Source of the DNA: an uncultured Kineosporia sp.
GTDB lineage: Bacteria > Actinomycetota > Actinomycetes > Actinomycetales > Kineosporiaceae
Direction of reading: 5' to 3'
DNA length: 5,018 nucleotides
NCBI GenBank assembly: GCA_937859855.1
Contig: CALMAR010000126.1
Coordinates: 1 to 5,018 of the forward strand
The notes below the pieces were generated by a model. The model was not told where the DNA came from. It worked only from the letters and a program-made list of their open reading frames with translations, and did no database searches. A program made the translations under genes and the position numbers. Shown in pieces: positions 1 to 4,967 of the stretch (position 1 is the stretch's first letter; every line of letters starts with the position of its first letter).

Positions 1-1202
1 GTCAGCACGGTGACCACCGCCTCGCCGATAGCCAGATTGGTCAGCAGCTCCTCCAGGTCGTAGGAGGATTTCGGATAGGTGGAGACGGCGGCTTTCAGCG
101 CCTTGGCGTCGTCCGGGGTGTAGGCCCGCAGCGCGTGCTGCACCCGATGTCCGAGCTGGGCCAGTACCTCGTCGTCCACGTCCTTCGGGCTCTGAGTGAC
201 GAAGAAGACGCCGACCCCCTTGGACCGGATCAGCCGCACGGTCTGGGCGATCTGGTCGGTGAGCGCCTTGCTGGCGTCGCGGAACAGCAGGTGGGCCTCG
301 TCGAAGAAGAACACCAGCTTGGGCTTGTCGGCGTCCCCCACCTCGGGCAGGTCGTGGAACAGGTCGGCCAGCAGCCAGAGCAGGAAGGTGGAGAACAAGG
401 CCGGGCGATCCTGGACGGCGGCCAGTTCGAGGCAGGTGATCAGCCCCTTGCCATCGCTGGCGGTGCGGATCAGGTCGGCGGTGCCGAACTCCGGCTCACC
501 GAAGAACACCTCGGCCCCAGCGTCGGCGAAGGCGATCAGCTCCCGCAGGATCACCCCGGCGGTGGCCTTGCTCAGTCCGCCCAGCCCTTCCAGGTCGGCC
601 TTGCCCTGGTCGGAGACCAGGAACTGGATCACCGCGCGCAGGTCCTTCAGATCCAGCAGCGGCAGGCCGGCCGAGTCGGCGTAGTGGAAGACCAGGGCCA
701 GGCTCGAGGTCTGGGTCTCGTTCAGGTCCAGCACCTTGGCCAGCAGCAGCGGCCCGAAGGAGGTCACGGTGGCCCGGACCGGAACCCCGGTGCCCTGCGC
801 GCCCAGGGCCAGGTACTCGACCGGGTAGCCGGTCGCGATCCAGTTCTGGCCCACCGACGCGGCTCGCTCGGTCAGCTTGTCACTGGGCTGGCCCGGCTGG
901 GACAGGCCGGACAGGTCGCCTTTGATGTCGGCCACGAAGACCGGCACTCCGGCCGCGGAGAGCTGCTCAGCCAGCAGTTGCAGGGTCTTGGTCTTGCCGG
1001 TCCCGGTCGCCCCGGCCACCAGGCCGTGACGGTTGAGCATGCTGATCGGCACTCGCACGCCGGCCGCGGGAACCGGCTGGCTGGCCGCGGGTGTCCCGGT
1101 CATCAGGGCGCCGATCTCCAGGCTGGCACCGGTGAAGGTGTATCCGGCCTGGACGGTCGCGATCATCGGATCCTGCGCTGCCTGTGGCGCTGGCTCGGTC
1201 AT
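1..1202 (-). CDS. HerA-like / DUF853 (YjgR-type) P-loop ATPase, C-terminus beyond window
   Basis: The 400 visible residues match the DUF853 family of HerA/FtsK-like ATPases, soluble cytoplasmic NTPases whose physiological role is poorly defined (E. coli YjgR is about 500 aa). Walker A is GATGTGKT at residues 64-71, preceded by the family-typical NRHGLVAG. ADIKGDLSGL lies at 91-100. Walker B is LVFFFDEAH at 296-304, with D301 and E302 as the expected Mg-binding and catalytic acids. FFVTQSP at 333-339 looks like the sensor segment with T336/Q337. The frame is open to the left edge, so roughly the last 100 residues are missing from the window, not from the gene. I chose the ATG at 1202 because a TATGCT box lies exactly 7 bases upstream, fitting leaderless initiation. 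An in-frame ATG at 1214 would add four residues but has only a weak G-run before it. The gene is divergent from the one at 1301. The family call is firm; the cellular function is not known. Confidence 0.95.
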   Translation of the reverse strand, partial: MTEPAPQAAQDPMIATVQAGYTFTGASLEIGALMTGTPAASQPVPAAGVRVPISMLNRHGLVAGATGTGKTKTLQLLAEQLSAAGVPVFVADIKGDLSGLSQPGQPSDKLTERAASVGQNWIATGYPVEYLALGAQGTGVPVRATVTSFGPLLLAKVLDLNETQTSSLALVFHYADSAGLPLLDLKDLRAVIQFLVSDQGKADLEGLGGLSKATAGVILRELIAFADAGAEVFFGEPEFGTADLIRTASDGKGLITCLELAAVQDRPALFSTFLLWLLADLFHDLPEVGDADKPKLVFFFDEAHLLFRDASKALTDQIAQTVRLIRSKGVGVFFVTQSPKDVDDEVLAQLGHRVQHALRAYTPDDAKALKAAVSTYPKSSYDLEELLTNLAIGEAVVTVL

Positions 1203-1209
1203 GGGCGCG

Positions 1210-1215
1210 AGCATA
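1210..1215 (-). promoter_or_regulatory. Probable -10 box for leaderless transcript of the HerA-like ATPase gene
   Basis: On the minus strand TATGCT is followed by 7 bases (CGCGCCC) and then the ATG at 1202. This TANNNT-N7-ATG spacing is the usual arrangement for leaderless mRNAs in actinobacteria, with transcription starting at the A of ATG. There is no Shine-Dalgarno sequence in front of that ATG, which agrees. No good -35 hexamer is visible. The box is read directly from the sequence; its use as a promoter is inferred. Confidence 0.55.
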
Positions 1216-1287
1216 GGACGGGCGCCCCCGAGGCCGGAGGCCGATACGGGCCGATGTGACGACCGGCCGGGTCCGGTTCAGTGGCGA

Positions 1288-1293
1288 TACAGT
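1288..1293 (+). promoter_or_regulatory. Probable -10 box for leaderless transcript of the 150-aa gene
   Basis: TACAGT is followed by 7 bases (GGCGCCG) and then the ATG at 1301, again TANNNT-N7-ATG. No Shine-Dalgarno sequence is present. This decides for the ATG at 1301 over the in-frame GTG at 1256, which would place the box inside the coding sequence. It faces away from the matching box at 1210-1215, about 70 bp distant. No convincing -35 element is seen. Confidence 0.55.
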
Positions 1294-1300
1294 GGCGCCG

Positions 1301-1753
1301 ATGATTTTCAAGGCGGTCGGGGATCGGCGCCCATATCCCGAGCACGGGTACACCACCCCCAAGCAGTGGGCCGATGTGGCGCCCAGGCAGGTCCGGCTGG
1401 ACGATCTGGTCACCACCAAGCGCACTCTCGACCTGGCCGCCCTGCTCTCGGAGGACTCCACCTTCTTCGGTGATCTGTTCGCTCACGTGGTGCAGTGGAA
1501 CGACACCCTGTACCTGGAGGACGGCCTGCACCGGGCGGTCCGGGCCGCACTGGCCCAGCGACCGGTCCTGCATGCGCGGGTACTGGTGCTGCCTGCCGAG
1601 CGGGCGAACCCCGGGCGGCAGCCGGCCTCGGCGGAACCGGACAGCCTGGCGACCCAGCCGATCCCGATGCCGATCGCCAAGTCGGCTCGAGCTGCTCAAC
1701 CGGCTCGCGCGCCGGTCAGCACCCGGCCAGGAAGTGGCGCGGGCAGGCGCTGA
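1301..1753 (+). CDS. Actinobacterial 'VapB-like' conserved protein with DGxHR motif and Pro/Ala/Arg-rich tail
   Basis: From memory, the first ~97 residues (MIFKAVGDRRPYPEHG through LHARVL) resemble a widespread actinobacterial protein of about 95 aa often labelled 'type II toxin-antitoxin VapB family antitoxin'. No PIN-domain toxin lies next to it, so I do not accept that role. VRLDDLVTTKRTLDLAAL (31-48) followed by YLEDGLHRAVRAAL (71-84) recalls the ParB/sulfiredoxin fold, where a DGxHR or GxxR loop binds nucleotide or phosphate; this is an inference from two motifs. Residues about 100-150 form a low-complexity Pro/Ala/Arg-rich tail that other members, as I recall them, lack. No signal peptide or membrane segment is visible, so it should be cytoplasmic. 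It is divergent from the ATPase gene and ends 23 bp before the lipoprotein start. The coding call is strong; the function is unknown. Confidence 0.85.
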   Translation: MIFKAVGDRRPYPEHGYTTPKQWADVAPRQVRLDDLVTTKRTLDLAALLSEDSTFFGDLFAHVVQWNDTLYLEDGLHRAVRAALAQRPVLHARVLVLPAERANPGRQPASAEPDSLATQPIPMPIAKSARAAQPARAPVSTRPGSGAGRR

Positions 1754-1764
1754 GCCGGACGAGT

Positions 1765-1770
1765 TATCTT
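1765..1770 (+). promoter_or_regulatory. Probable -10 box for leaderless transcript of the lipoprotein gene
   Basis: TATCTT is followed by 6 bases (GGCTTG) and then the GTG start at 1777, with no Shine-Dalgarno sequence. It lies in the 23-bp gap after the stop of the preceding gene, so the lipoprotein may have its own transcription start as well as read-through. Spacing and motif are directly visible; activity is inferred. Confidence 0.5.
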
Positions 1771-1776
1771 GGCTTG

Positions 1777-2331
1777 GTGAGTCGTCGGGTCTGGCTTGGC
1801 GCCATCACGGTCTCCGTCGTACTCGCTCTGTCCGGATGCGGTGGCCGAGACGCATCCGGCCCGCCGCCCACCTTCATCGAGCAGGTCACGGCCTCTCCGA
1901 GCGGACCCGCGCCGTCCCCGATCGCCGACGGATGCAAGCTGCTCACCCTGGATGAGGTCAGCAAGGCGTTCGGCTGGACCTCAGTCCGGGTCGGCCTGCT
2001 CCCGGACACCATGGGTAGCGGCATCGCCCAATGCGAATACCGCTCCGGCACCGGGTACATCGACCTCTTCGTGGCCGATCAGGCGGCCAAGCTCTCACCC
2101 CAGCAGGCTGTGGACCGGGTGATGAACAACTCGCTGGGAGACCGGACGCCGATCCAGGACGTCGGCGATGCCGCCGTCTACGTCAATGACACCGTGGACA
2201 AGCAGCAGAGCCTGGTCGCGGTGAAGACCATCGGCAGTTCCCAGCGGGTTGTCACCCTGCTCGCCTACCTGCCATCACCGTCGCGGCCGCAGCTGACCGG
2301 GTTGCTCAGCAACGTGGTGGATCGAGTCTGA
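1777..2331 (+). CDS. Secreted lipoprotein, DUF3558-like
   Basis: This 184-aa protein is probably anchored to the outer face of the cytoplasmic membrane. It begins with SRR, then a hydrophobic core (residues 5-18) and a lipobox LSGC at 18-21, so C21 would be lipidated after signal peptidase II cleavage. A Pro/Ser/Gly-rich linker (22-50) leads to a compact domain. There, C53 in DGCKLLTLDEVSKAFG and C86 in AQCEYR occupy the positions of the usual disulfide pair in DUF3558 lipoproteins, where a 'C-LLT-xEV' helix is typical. The GTG start at 1777 is chosen because it puts the signal peptide at the N-terminus and has a leaderless -10 box 6 bases before it. The open frame extends upstream but overlaps the previous gene with shadow-like composition. 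It converges on the oxidoreductase gene, leaving 25 bp. The lipoprotein call is strong, the DUF3558 assignment moderate, and the function unknown. Confidence 0.88.
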   Translation: MSRRVWLGAITVSVVLALSGCGGRDASGPPPTFIEQVTASPSGPAPSPIADGCKLLTLDEVSKAFGWTSVRVGLLPDTMGSGIAQCEYRSGTGYIDLFVADQAAKLSPQQAVDRVMNNSLGDRTPIQDVGDAAVYVNDTVDKQQSLVAVKTIGSSQRVVTLLAYLPSPSRPQLTGLLSNVVDRV

Positions 2332-2356
2332 TCGGCGCCTTCCATTCCCCGCGAGA

Positions 2357-3010
2357 TCAGCCCGGCTGACCGGCCCACGGCTGGGCGTCGGCCAGCGCCT
2401 TGGTCAATTGGGCGACGTCCATCCGGACGCCATAACCAGGGGTCCCTGGCTCGATCCGCCAGCTCTCGGCCAGCGGCCCGGCGTCCACGGTGTCGAAACC
2501 GAACTGGTTGATCAGGTCGGTGACCACCGCCTTGGCCTGGAGGTCGTCCCCGGCGATGGCCAGCGCACGGCGGCCCGGCGTACCGCTGGGCGAACCGTCC
2601 GCGGCCAGATCCTGGGAGGTGATGCTGTTGAAGGCCTTGACCACGGCCGAGGAAGGCAGATGGTTCTGCACCAGGCCGGAGGAGGTGAACGTGCCGTTGT
2701 CCAGCTCTGCGATCTGCCCGTCCCTCGCCGGATAGTAGTTGTTGGTGTCGATCACGATCTTGCTGGCCAGCGGCGCCGAAGGCACCTGGGCGTAGGCCCT
2801 CATCGGGATGGTGACGACGGCGATGTCCGCAGCCTGGGCGGCTTCCTCGGCGCTGCCCGCGCGGGCGTGCGGGCCGAGCTCGCCGATCAGGGCCGTGAGG
2901 GTGTCCGGGCCGCGTGAGTTACTCATCACCACGTCATGGCCGTTGTCCACGGCCAGCTTGGCCAGGGTGGAGCCGATGTGTCCGCTGCCGATGAACCCGA
3001 TAGTGCTCAT
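2357..3010 (-). CDS. NAD(P)-binding oxidoreductase, F420-dependent NADP reductase-like (COG2085 / PF03807)
   Basis: This 217-aa protein has an N-terminal Rossmann fold. The dinucleotide loop is GSGHIG at residues 8-13, and NSR at 31-33 follows the second strand, the type of loop that favours NADP(H). Other family marks are VVTIP (65-69), IDTNNYYPARDG (87-98), VKAFNS (124-129), AGDD (153-156) and DAGPLAES (176-183). The protein belongs to the group annotated as 'NADPH-dependent F420 reductase' or 'NADP oxidoreductase coenzyme F420-dependent'. The NNYYPxRDG and KAFNS signatures are those of the broader COG2085 family, whose second substrate is often unknown, so F420 use is not proved. The ATG at 3010 is chosen because GGAG lies 6 bases upstream and the glycine-rich loop then falls at the normal place. 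It is the second gene of an operon with the PNPOx-like gene, 42 bp apart. Confidence 0.94.
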   Translation of the reverse strand: MSTIGFIGSGHIGSTLAKLAVDNGHDVVMSNSRGPDTLTALIGELGPHARAGSAEEAAQAADIAVVTIPMRAYAQVPSAPLASKIVIDTNNYYPARDGQIAELDNGTFTSSGLVQNHLPSSAVVKAFNSITSQDLAADGSPSGTPGRRALAIAGDDLQAKAVVTDLINQFGFDTVDAGPLAESWRIEPGTPGYGVRMDVAQLTKALADAQPWAGQPG

Positions 3011-3016
3011 AGCCGG

Positions 3017-3022
3017 CTCCAA
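3017..3022 (-). promoter_or_regulatory. Ribosome binding site of the NADP-oxidoreductase gene
   Basis: TTGGAG is followed by CCGGCT and then the ATG at 3010. This selects the start ten codons downstream of the most upstream possible one. Confidence 0.75.
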
Positions 3023-3052
3023 CCGCGGCCCGGTCCGCACTGTTCCCTCGAT

Positions 3053-3616
3053 TCACGCGTGGTCGTCGTCATCGTCGAAAGCGGCTAGGCCATCGATGCT
3101 GGCCCGGTTCTTCTGCTGCCGATAGGCGACGATGCCACTGGGGCCGCGGCGTTGCATGTTCGGGGTGAGCAGGTCTCGTTCCTGGTCCAGGGACATCCGG
3201 GGAAGTGAATAGCCGCAAGAGTCGCTGACCCGATCGACGTCCACCACGATCACCGCTCGAGCGGCCGGATGATGATCGAAATGCGTTGACCAGTCCAGGA
3301 ATTCGGGGTCATAGATACTGATCACCCGGCCAGCGCCGTAGAGCCGGACGACGTTGGGCTTCCGCTCGAAGGAGCAGAACATAAGGGTGATCCGGCCGTT
3401 CTGGCGCAGATGGGCGATGGTTTCGGCTCCGCTGGCGGTCAGATCCAGATAGGCCACGGTATGGTCGTCGATCACCGTGAAAGTGCCGGAGAGACCTTTC
3501 GGGCTGACGTTCACGTGCCCGGCGGCATCCAGCGGAGCGGTGGCAACGAAGAACACCGGCTGCCGCTCGATGAACTCACGGATCCGGTGATCGATCTCCT
3601 TGTGCACGGTGCCCAT
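3053..3616 (-). CDS. Pyridoxamine 5'-phosphate oxidase (PNPOx)-fold family protein, probable flavin binder
   Basis: This 187-aa cytoplasmic protein has the split-barrel PNPOx fold. Recognisable elements are FFVATAPLDAAGHVNVSPKG (22-41), with the NVSPKG loop common to FMN-binding members, then AYLDLTASGAETIAHLRQNG (55-74), ITLMFCSFERKPNVVRLYG (76-94), and SCGYSLPRM (133-141). Such proteins commonly bind FMN, and related branches bind F420, heme or nothing. This group is not the vitamin B6 oxidase PdxH itself, and its substrate is unknown. The C-terminus ends in five aspartates (181-185), an unusual acidic tail. The ATG at 3616 is supported by GGGGAG six bases upstream. It is the first gene of a two-gene operon with the NADP-oxidoreductase downstream, which suggests the pair shuttle electrons between NADPH and a flavin-type cofactor; that is inference. 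Confidence 0.94.
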   Translation of the reverse strand: MGTVHKEIDHRIREFIERQPVFFVATAPLDAAGHVNVSPKGLSGTFTVIDDHTVAYLDLTASGAETIAHLRQNGRITLMFCSFERKPNVVRLYGAGRVISIYDPEFLDWSTHFDHHPAARAVIVVDVDRVSDSCGYSLPRMSLDQERDLLTPNMQRRGPSGIVAYRQQKNRASIDGLAAFDDDDDHA

Positions 3617-3622
3617 GGCTCG

Positions 3623-3628
3623 CTCCCC
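3623..3628 (-). promoter_or_regulatory. Ribosome binding site of the PNPOx-like gene
   Basis: GGGGAG is followed by CGAGCC and the ATG at 3616. I see no convincing TANNNT -10 element in the 46 bases between this start and the inverted-repeat element upstream, so the operon promoter is not located. Confidence 0.7.
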
Positions 3629-3662
3629 GATTCAGCCCAGTGCTGTGCACCATGCCCCACTG

Positions 3663-3726
3663 ATGCTCCCGTTGGCCACCTCAATAGGCCGCTGGCCCAG
3701 TCACAGCAGGGGGCCAGCGGGAGCAT
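3663..3726. terminator. Strong inverted repeat with two mutually exclusive stems; possible terminator or attenuator
   Basis: The outer arms 3663-3677 and 3712-3726 are 15 bp each with a single mismatch, which reads as a G-U wobble in plus-strand RNA and as A-C in minus-strand RNA. A second left arm, CCGCTGGCCC at 3689-3698, pairs perfectly over 10 bp with GGGCCAGCGG at 3711-3720 (loop 12). The right arm can therefore pair with either the outer or the inner left arm. The element lies 43 bp past the stop of the 109-aa gene and 46 bp before the PNPOx start, both on the minus strand. No T-run follows on either strand. It may end transcription of the 109-aa gene as a U-less actinobacterial terminator, or control the downstream operon. 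The structure is plain; the role is inferred. Confidence 0.5.
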
Positions 3727-3769
3727 GACCGGAGTGTGGCCGGGCCAGAGAGCTACAGGGGGACCGCGA

Positions 3770-4099
3770 TCAGCTGGCGAGCGGCTCGGGCCGGGTCGCA
3801 TCAGCGATCTGCTGCAGCAATTGACAGGCTCGTTCTTCGGAGATCCCCATCTCGTCGATCGCCTGGTTCAGTGACACTGGCATGGCCAGCCCCCAGTAGT
3901 GCGGCCAGTGCACCTTCGCGAACGTCAGCACGTCCCCGCCCTGGCTCTCGGCGTAACTCATCACCCGCTGGGCATGGTCCCAGCTGTGCGGTTTCGCCGT
4001 CCACGAATCGCGGAACATTCCGCAGGTCAGCTCGTAGTCGTCTTGCGCCGAACGTCCGTACAGTTGCCGAAATCTGCGACGTCGATCTGCCGCATTCAC
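3770..4099 (-). CDS. Hypothetical protein, 109 aa, soluble, no recognised family
   Basis: I do not recognise this protein. It starts with an Arg-rich stretch (DRRRRFRQLYGR, residues 5-16). A Trp/His/Tyr-rich middle follows (SWTAKPHSWDHAQRV at 32-46, HWPHYWGLAMP at 64-74), and then a helical end (LNQAIDEMG at 77-85, ISEERACQLLQQIADAT at 86-102). Cysteines are C26 and C92. No signal peptide or membrane segment is visible, so it is probably cytoplasmic. Codons after about residue 20 are strongly G/C-ending, supporting real coding; the first 20 are less so. The GTG at 4099 is chosen because GGAGAAG lies a little upstream (8 bases from its end). A longer form from TTG at 4162 has no ribosome site. 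A seven-codon ORF (MEKKHK and stop, from 4116) ends overlapping the GTG, which could allow translational coupling, though it lacks its own ribosome site. It is divergent from the gene at 4308. Confidence 0.72.
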   Translation of the reverse strand: MNAADRRRRFRQLYGRSAQDDYELTCGMFRDSWTAKPHSWDHAQRVMSYAESQGGDVLTFAKVHWPHYWGLAMPVSLNQAIDEMGISEERACQLLQQIADATRPEPLAS

Positions 4100-4107
4100 T
4101 TGTGCTT

Positions 4108-4114
4108 CTTCTCC
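4108..4114 (-). promoter_or_regulatory. Ribosome binding site of the 109-aa gene
   Basis: GGAGAAG is followed by AAGCACAA and the GTG at 4099. The GGAG core is 11 bases from the start, slightly long but the best site in the region, and it decides against the longer reading from 4162. Confidence 0.55.
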
Positions 4115-4307
4115 ATAGCGGTTATGCGTAGCGTGCAGGCCGCCCTTCTTCGGCGGACCCAACTGGTTGAGAACGCAATCAGTGCCCCAGACCTTCCCGT
4201 CGTTCTGTGAGGTAGGGAACGAGATCGGCTCCGGTCAGGTCAGTCGCATGCCGTCCCTCACCCGCAAGGGCGATCAAGCTCAAGGGCTGCGGTTCCGATG
4301 TGTGGTC

Positions 4308-4778
4308 ATGGAGGCAAGCCGGCCGGTCCATCCCTTCTATCGCTTGACGCTGGCCGGCGCTCTCTTCGCGGCCGTGGCGGTGCCGACCGGAATCCATGTT
4401 CAACATGAACGCGGCCAGCGCGCGGAGACTCGGATGACCTCTATCGCGCAGCGTGTTCACGCACCGGCCTCGCTCACGCCGTTGAAGATCAACCGAGACT
4501 GCAATGGCGAAGGAATCACAGTCTGTGGCTGGACCACGAGTACACAGGTGGATGAACTGGCCAGGCGCGCCCAGTCGGCCTTGAGCCAGGCGGCGGGGCA
4601 GTCCGCCGACCGGCGCTGCTCGACCTACCACGTGCCGGTGGGAGGGGAGCGGCGCGAATGCATGGTGCAGATCCTCAGCGGTTCTCACAGCGTGACGATC
4701 GGGCTAGAACCAGAGATCAAGAGCCGAGGTGGCGTTGTCTCGCTGATAGGAACTCGTTACACCGTCCAAGCCGATTAG
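4308..4778 (+). CDS. Hypothetical secreted or membrane-anchored protein with four cysteines
   Basis: I do not recognise this 156-aa protein. The N-terminus has Arg5 and Arg12 and then a hydrophobic stretch (LTLAGALFAAVAVPTGI, 13-29), either a short membrane anchor or a signal peptide with possible cleavage after AVA at 24. The rest would lie outside the cell. Four cysteines (C65, C73, C104, C118) are placed as two likely disulfides: DCNGEGITVCGW at 64-75, and the pair flanking STYHVPVGGERRE at 105-117. The end is strand-like (VQILSGSHSVTIGL, then GGVVSLIGTRYTV). The start is uncertain: neither ATG 4308 nor in-frame GTG 4302 has a good ribosome site, while ATG 4248 has only a weak AGG upstream and would bury the hydrophobic segment. 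Third codon positions are less G/C-rich than in the left half of the window, which fits an accessory gene. A reading on the opposite strand looks like a shadow. Confidence 0.62.
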   Translation: MEASRPVHPFYRLTLAGALFAAVAVPTGIHVQHERGQRAETRMTSIAQRVHAPASLTPLKINRDCNGEGITVCGWTTSTQVDELARRAQSALSQAAGQSADRRCSTYHVPVGGERRECMVQILSGSHSVTIGLEPEIKSRGGVVSLIGTRYTVQAD

Positions 4779-4814
4779 CCGCGAGTTCTCTGACAGGATC
4801 CCGGCCGCGCTGCT

Positions 4815-4863
4815 CCTGACGGCTCACGTAGTCAGGGCATCAGACGAACTCACGTCCTGATGC
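4815..4863. terminator. Two adjacent hairpins downstream of the secreted-protein gene; possible terminator
   Basis: The first stem is CCTGAC (4815-4820) with GTCAGG (4831-4836), 6 bp perfect, loop 10. The second begins on the next base: GCATCAGACG (4837-4846) with CGTCCTGATGC (4853-4863), 10 bp with one bulged C and a 6-base loop. They start 36 bp after the stop at 4778 and lie on the 3' side of the minus-strand tRNA as well. There is no T-run, so a simple rho-independent terminator is not shown. Each hairpin contains the same heptamer CTCACGT (4823-4829 and 4849-4855). Confidence 0.4.
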
Positions 4864-4967
4864 TGATCCAGAACCTCAGGGCGAGCAGATCGGCCAGGCC
4901 TTCGACGTGCCCGGGCCATCTGGGGGAGGCCAGAGGAGGGGAATGTCCGTTGCCGCAGGTCAGAGGG

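Noticed and set aside
135..1259. Long plus-strand open frame (374 aa) opposite the ATPase gene
   Set aside because: Its translation is Gly/Gln/His/Arg-rich low complexity with no motif, and it lies antisense to a gene with clear Walker A and B motifs. It is a high-GC shadow.
967..1461. Minus-strand open frame across the divergent promoter region
   Set aside because: It is Arg/Ser-rich, has no motifs, and overlaps the recognised genes on both sides in another frame.
1301..1753. Toxin-antitoxin locus, from the 'VapB' label this protein family often receives
   Set aside because: There is no PIN-domain or other toxin gene beside it, and its motifs do not resemble known VapB DNA-binding domains.
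2408..2917. Plus-strand open frame opposite the NADP oxidoreductase
   Set aside because: It is antisense to a well-recognised Rossmann-fold gene and has shadow-type composition (Gly/Arg/His/Val).
3679..3686. TATTGA as a -10 element for the PNPOx operon (minus strand)
   Set aside because: The last base does not fit TANNNT, there is no -35 at a workable distance, and it lies inside the inverted-repeat loop.
3410..3874. Plus-strand open frame spanning the inverted repeat
   Set aside because: It overlaps the PNPOx gene and the 3' end of the 109-aa gene in antisense, with no ribosome site or motif.
4139..4157. Short hairpin CCGCC-N7-GGCGG in the divergent region
   Set aside because: A 5-bp stem is expected by chance in this GC content and is not placed to act as a terminator.
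4179..4688. Minus-strand alternative (169 aa) to the secreted four-cysteine protein
   Set aside because: It is Arg/His/Gly-rich with no hydrophobic core or motif. The plus strand shows a signal-like N-terminus and strand-like C-terminal segments, so it is preferred, though not with full certainty.
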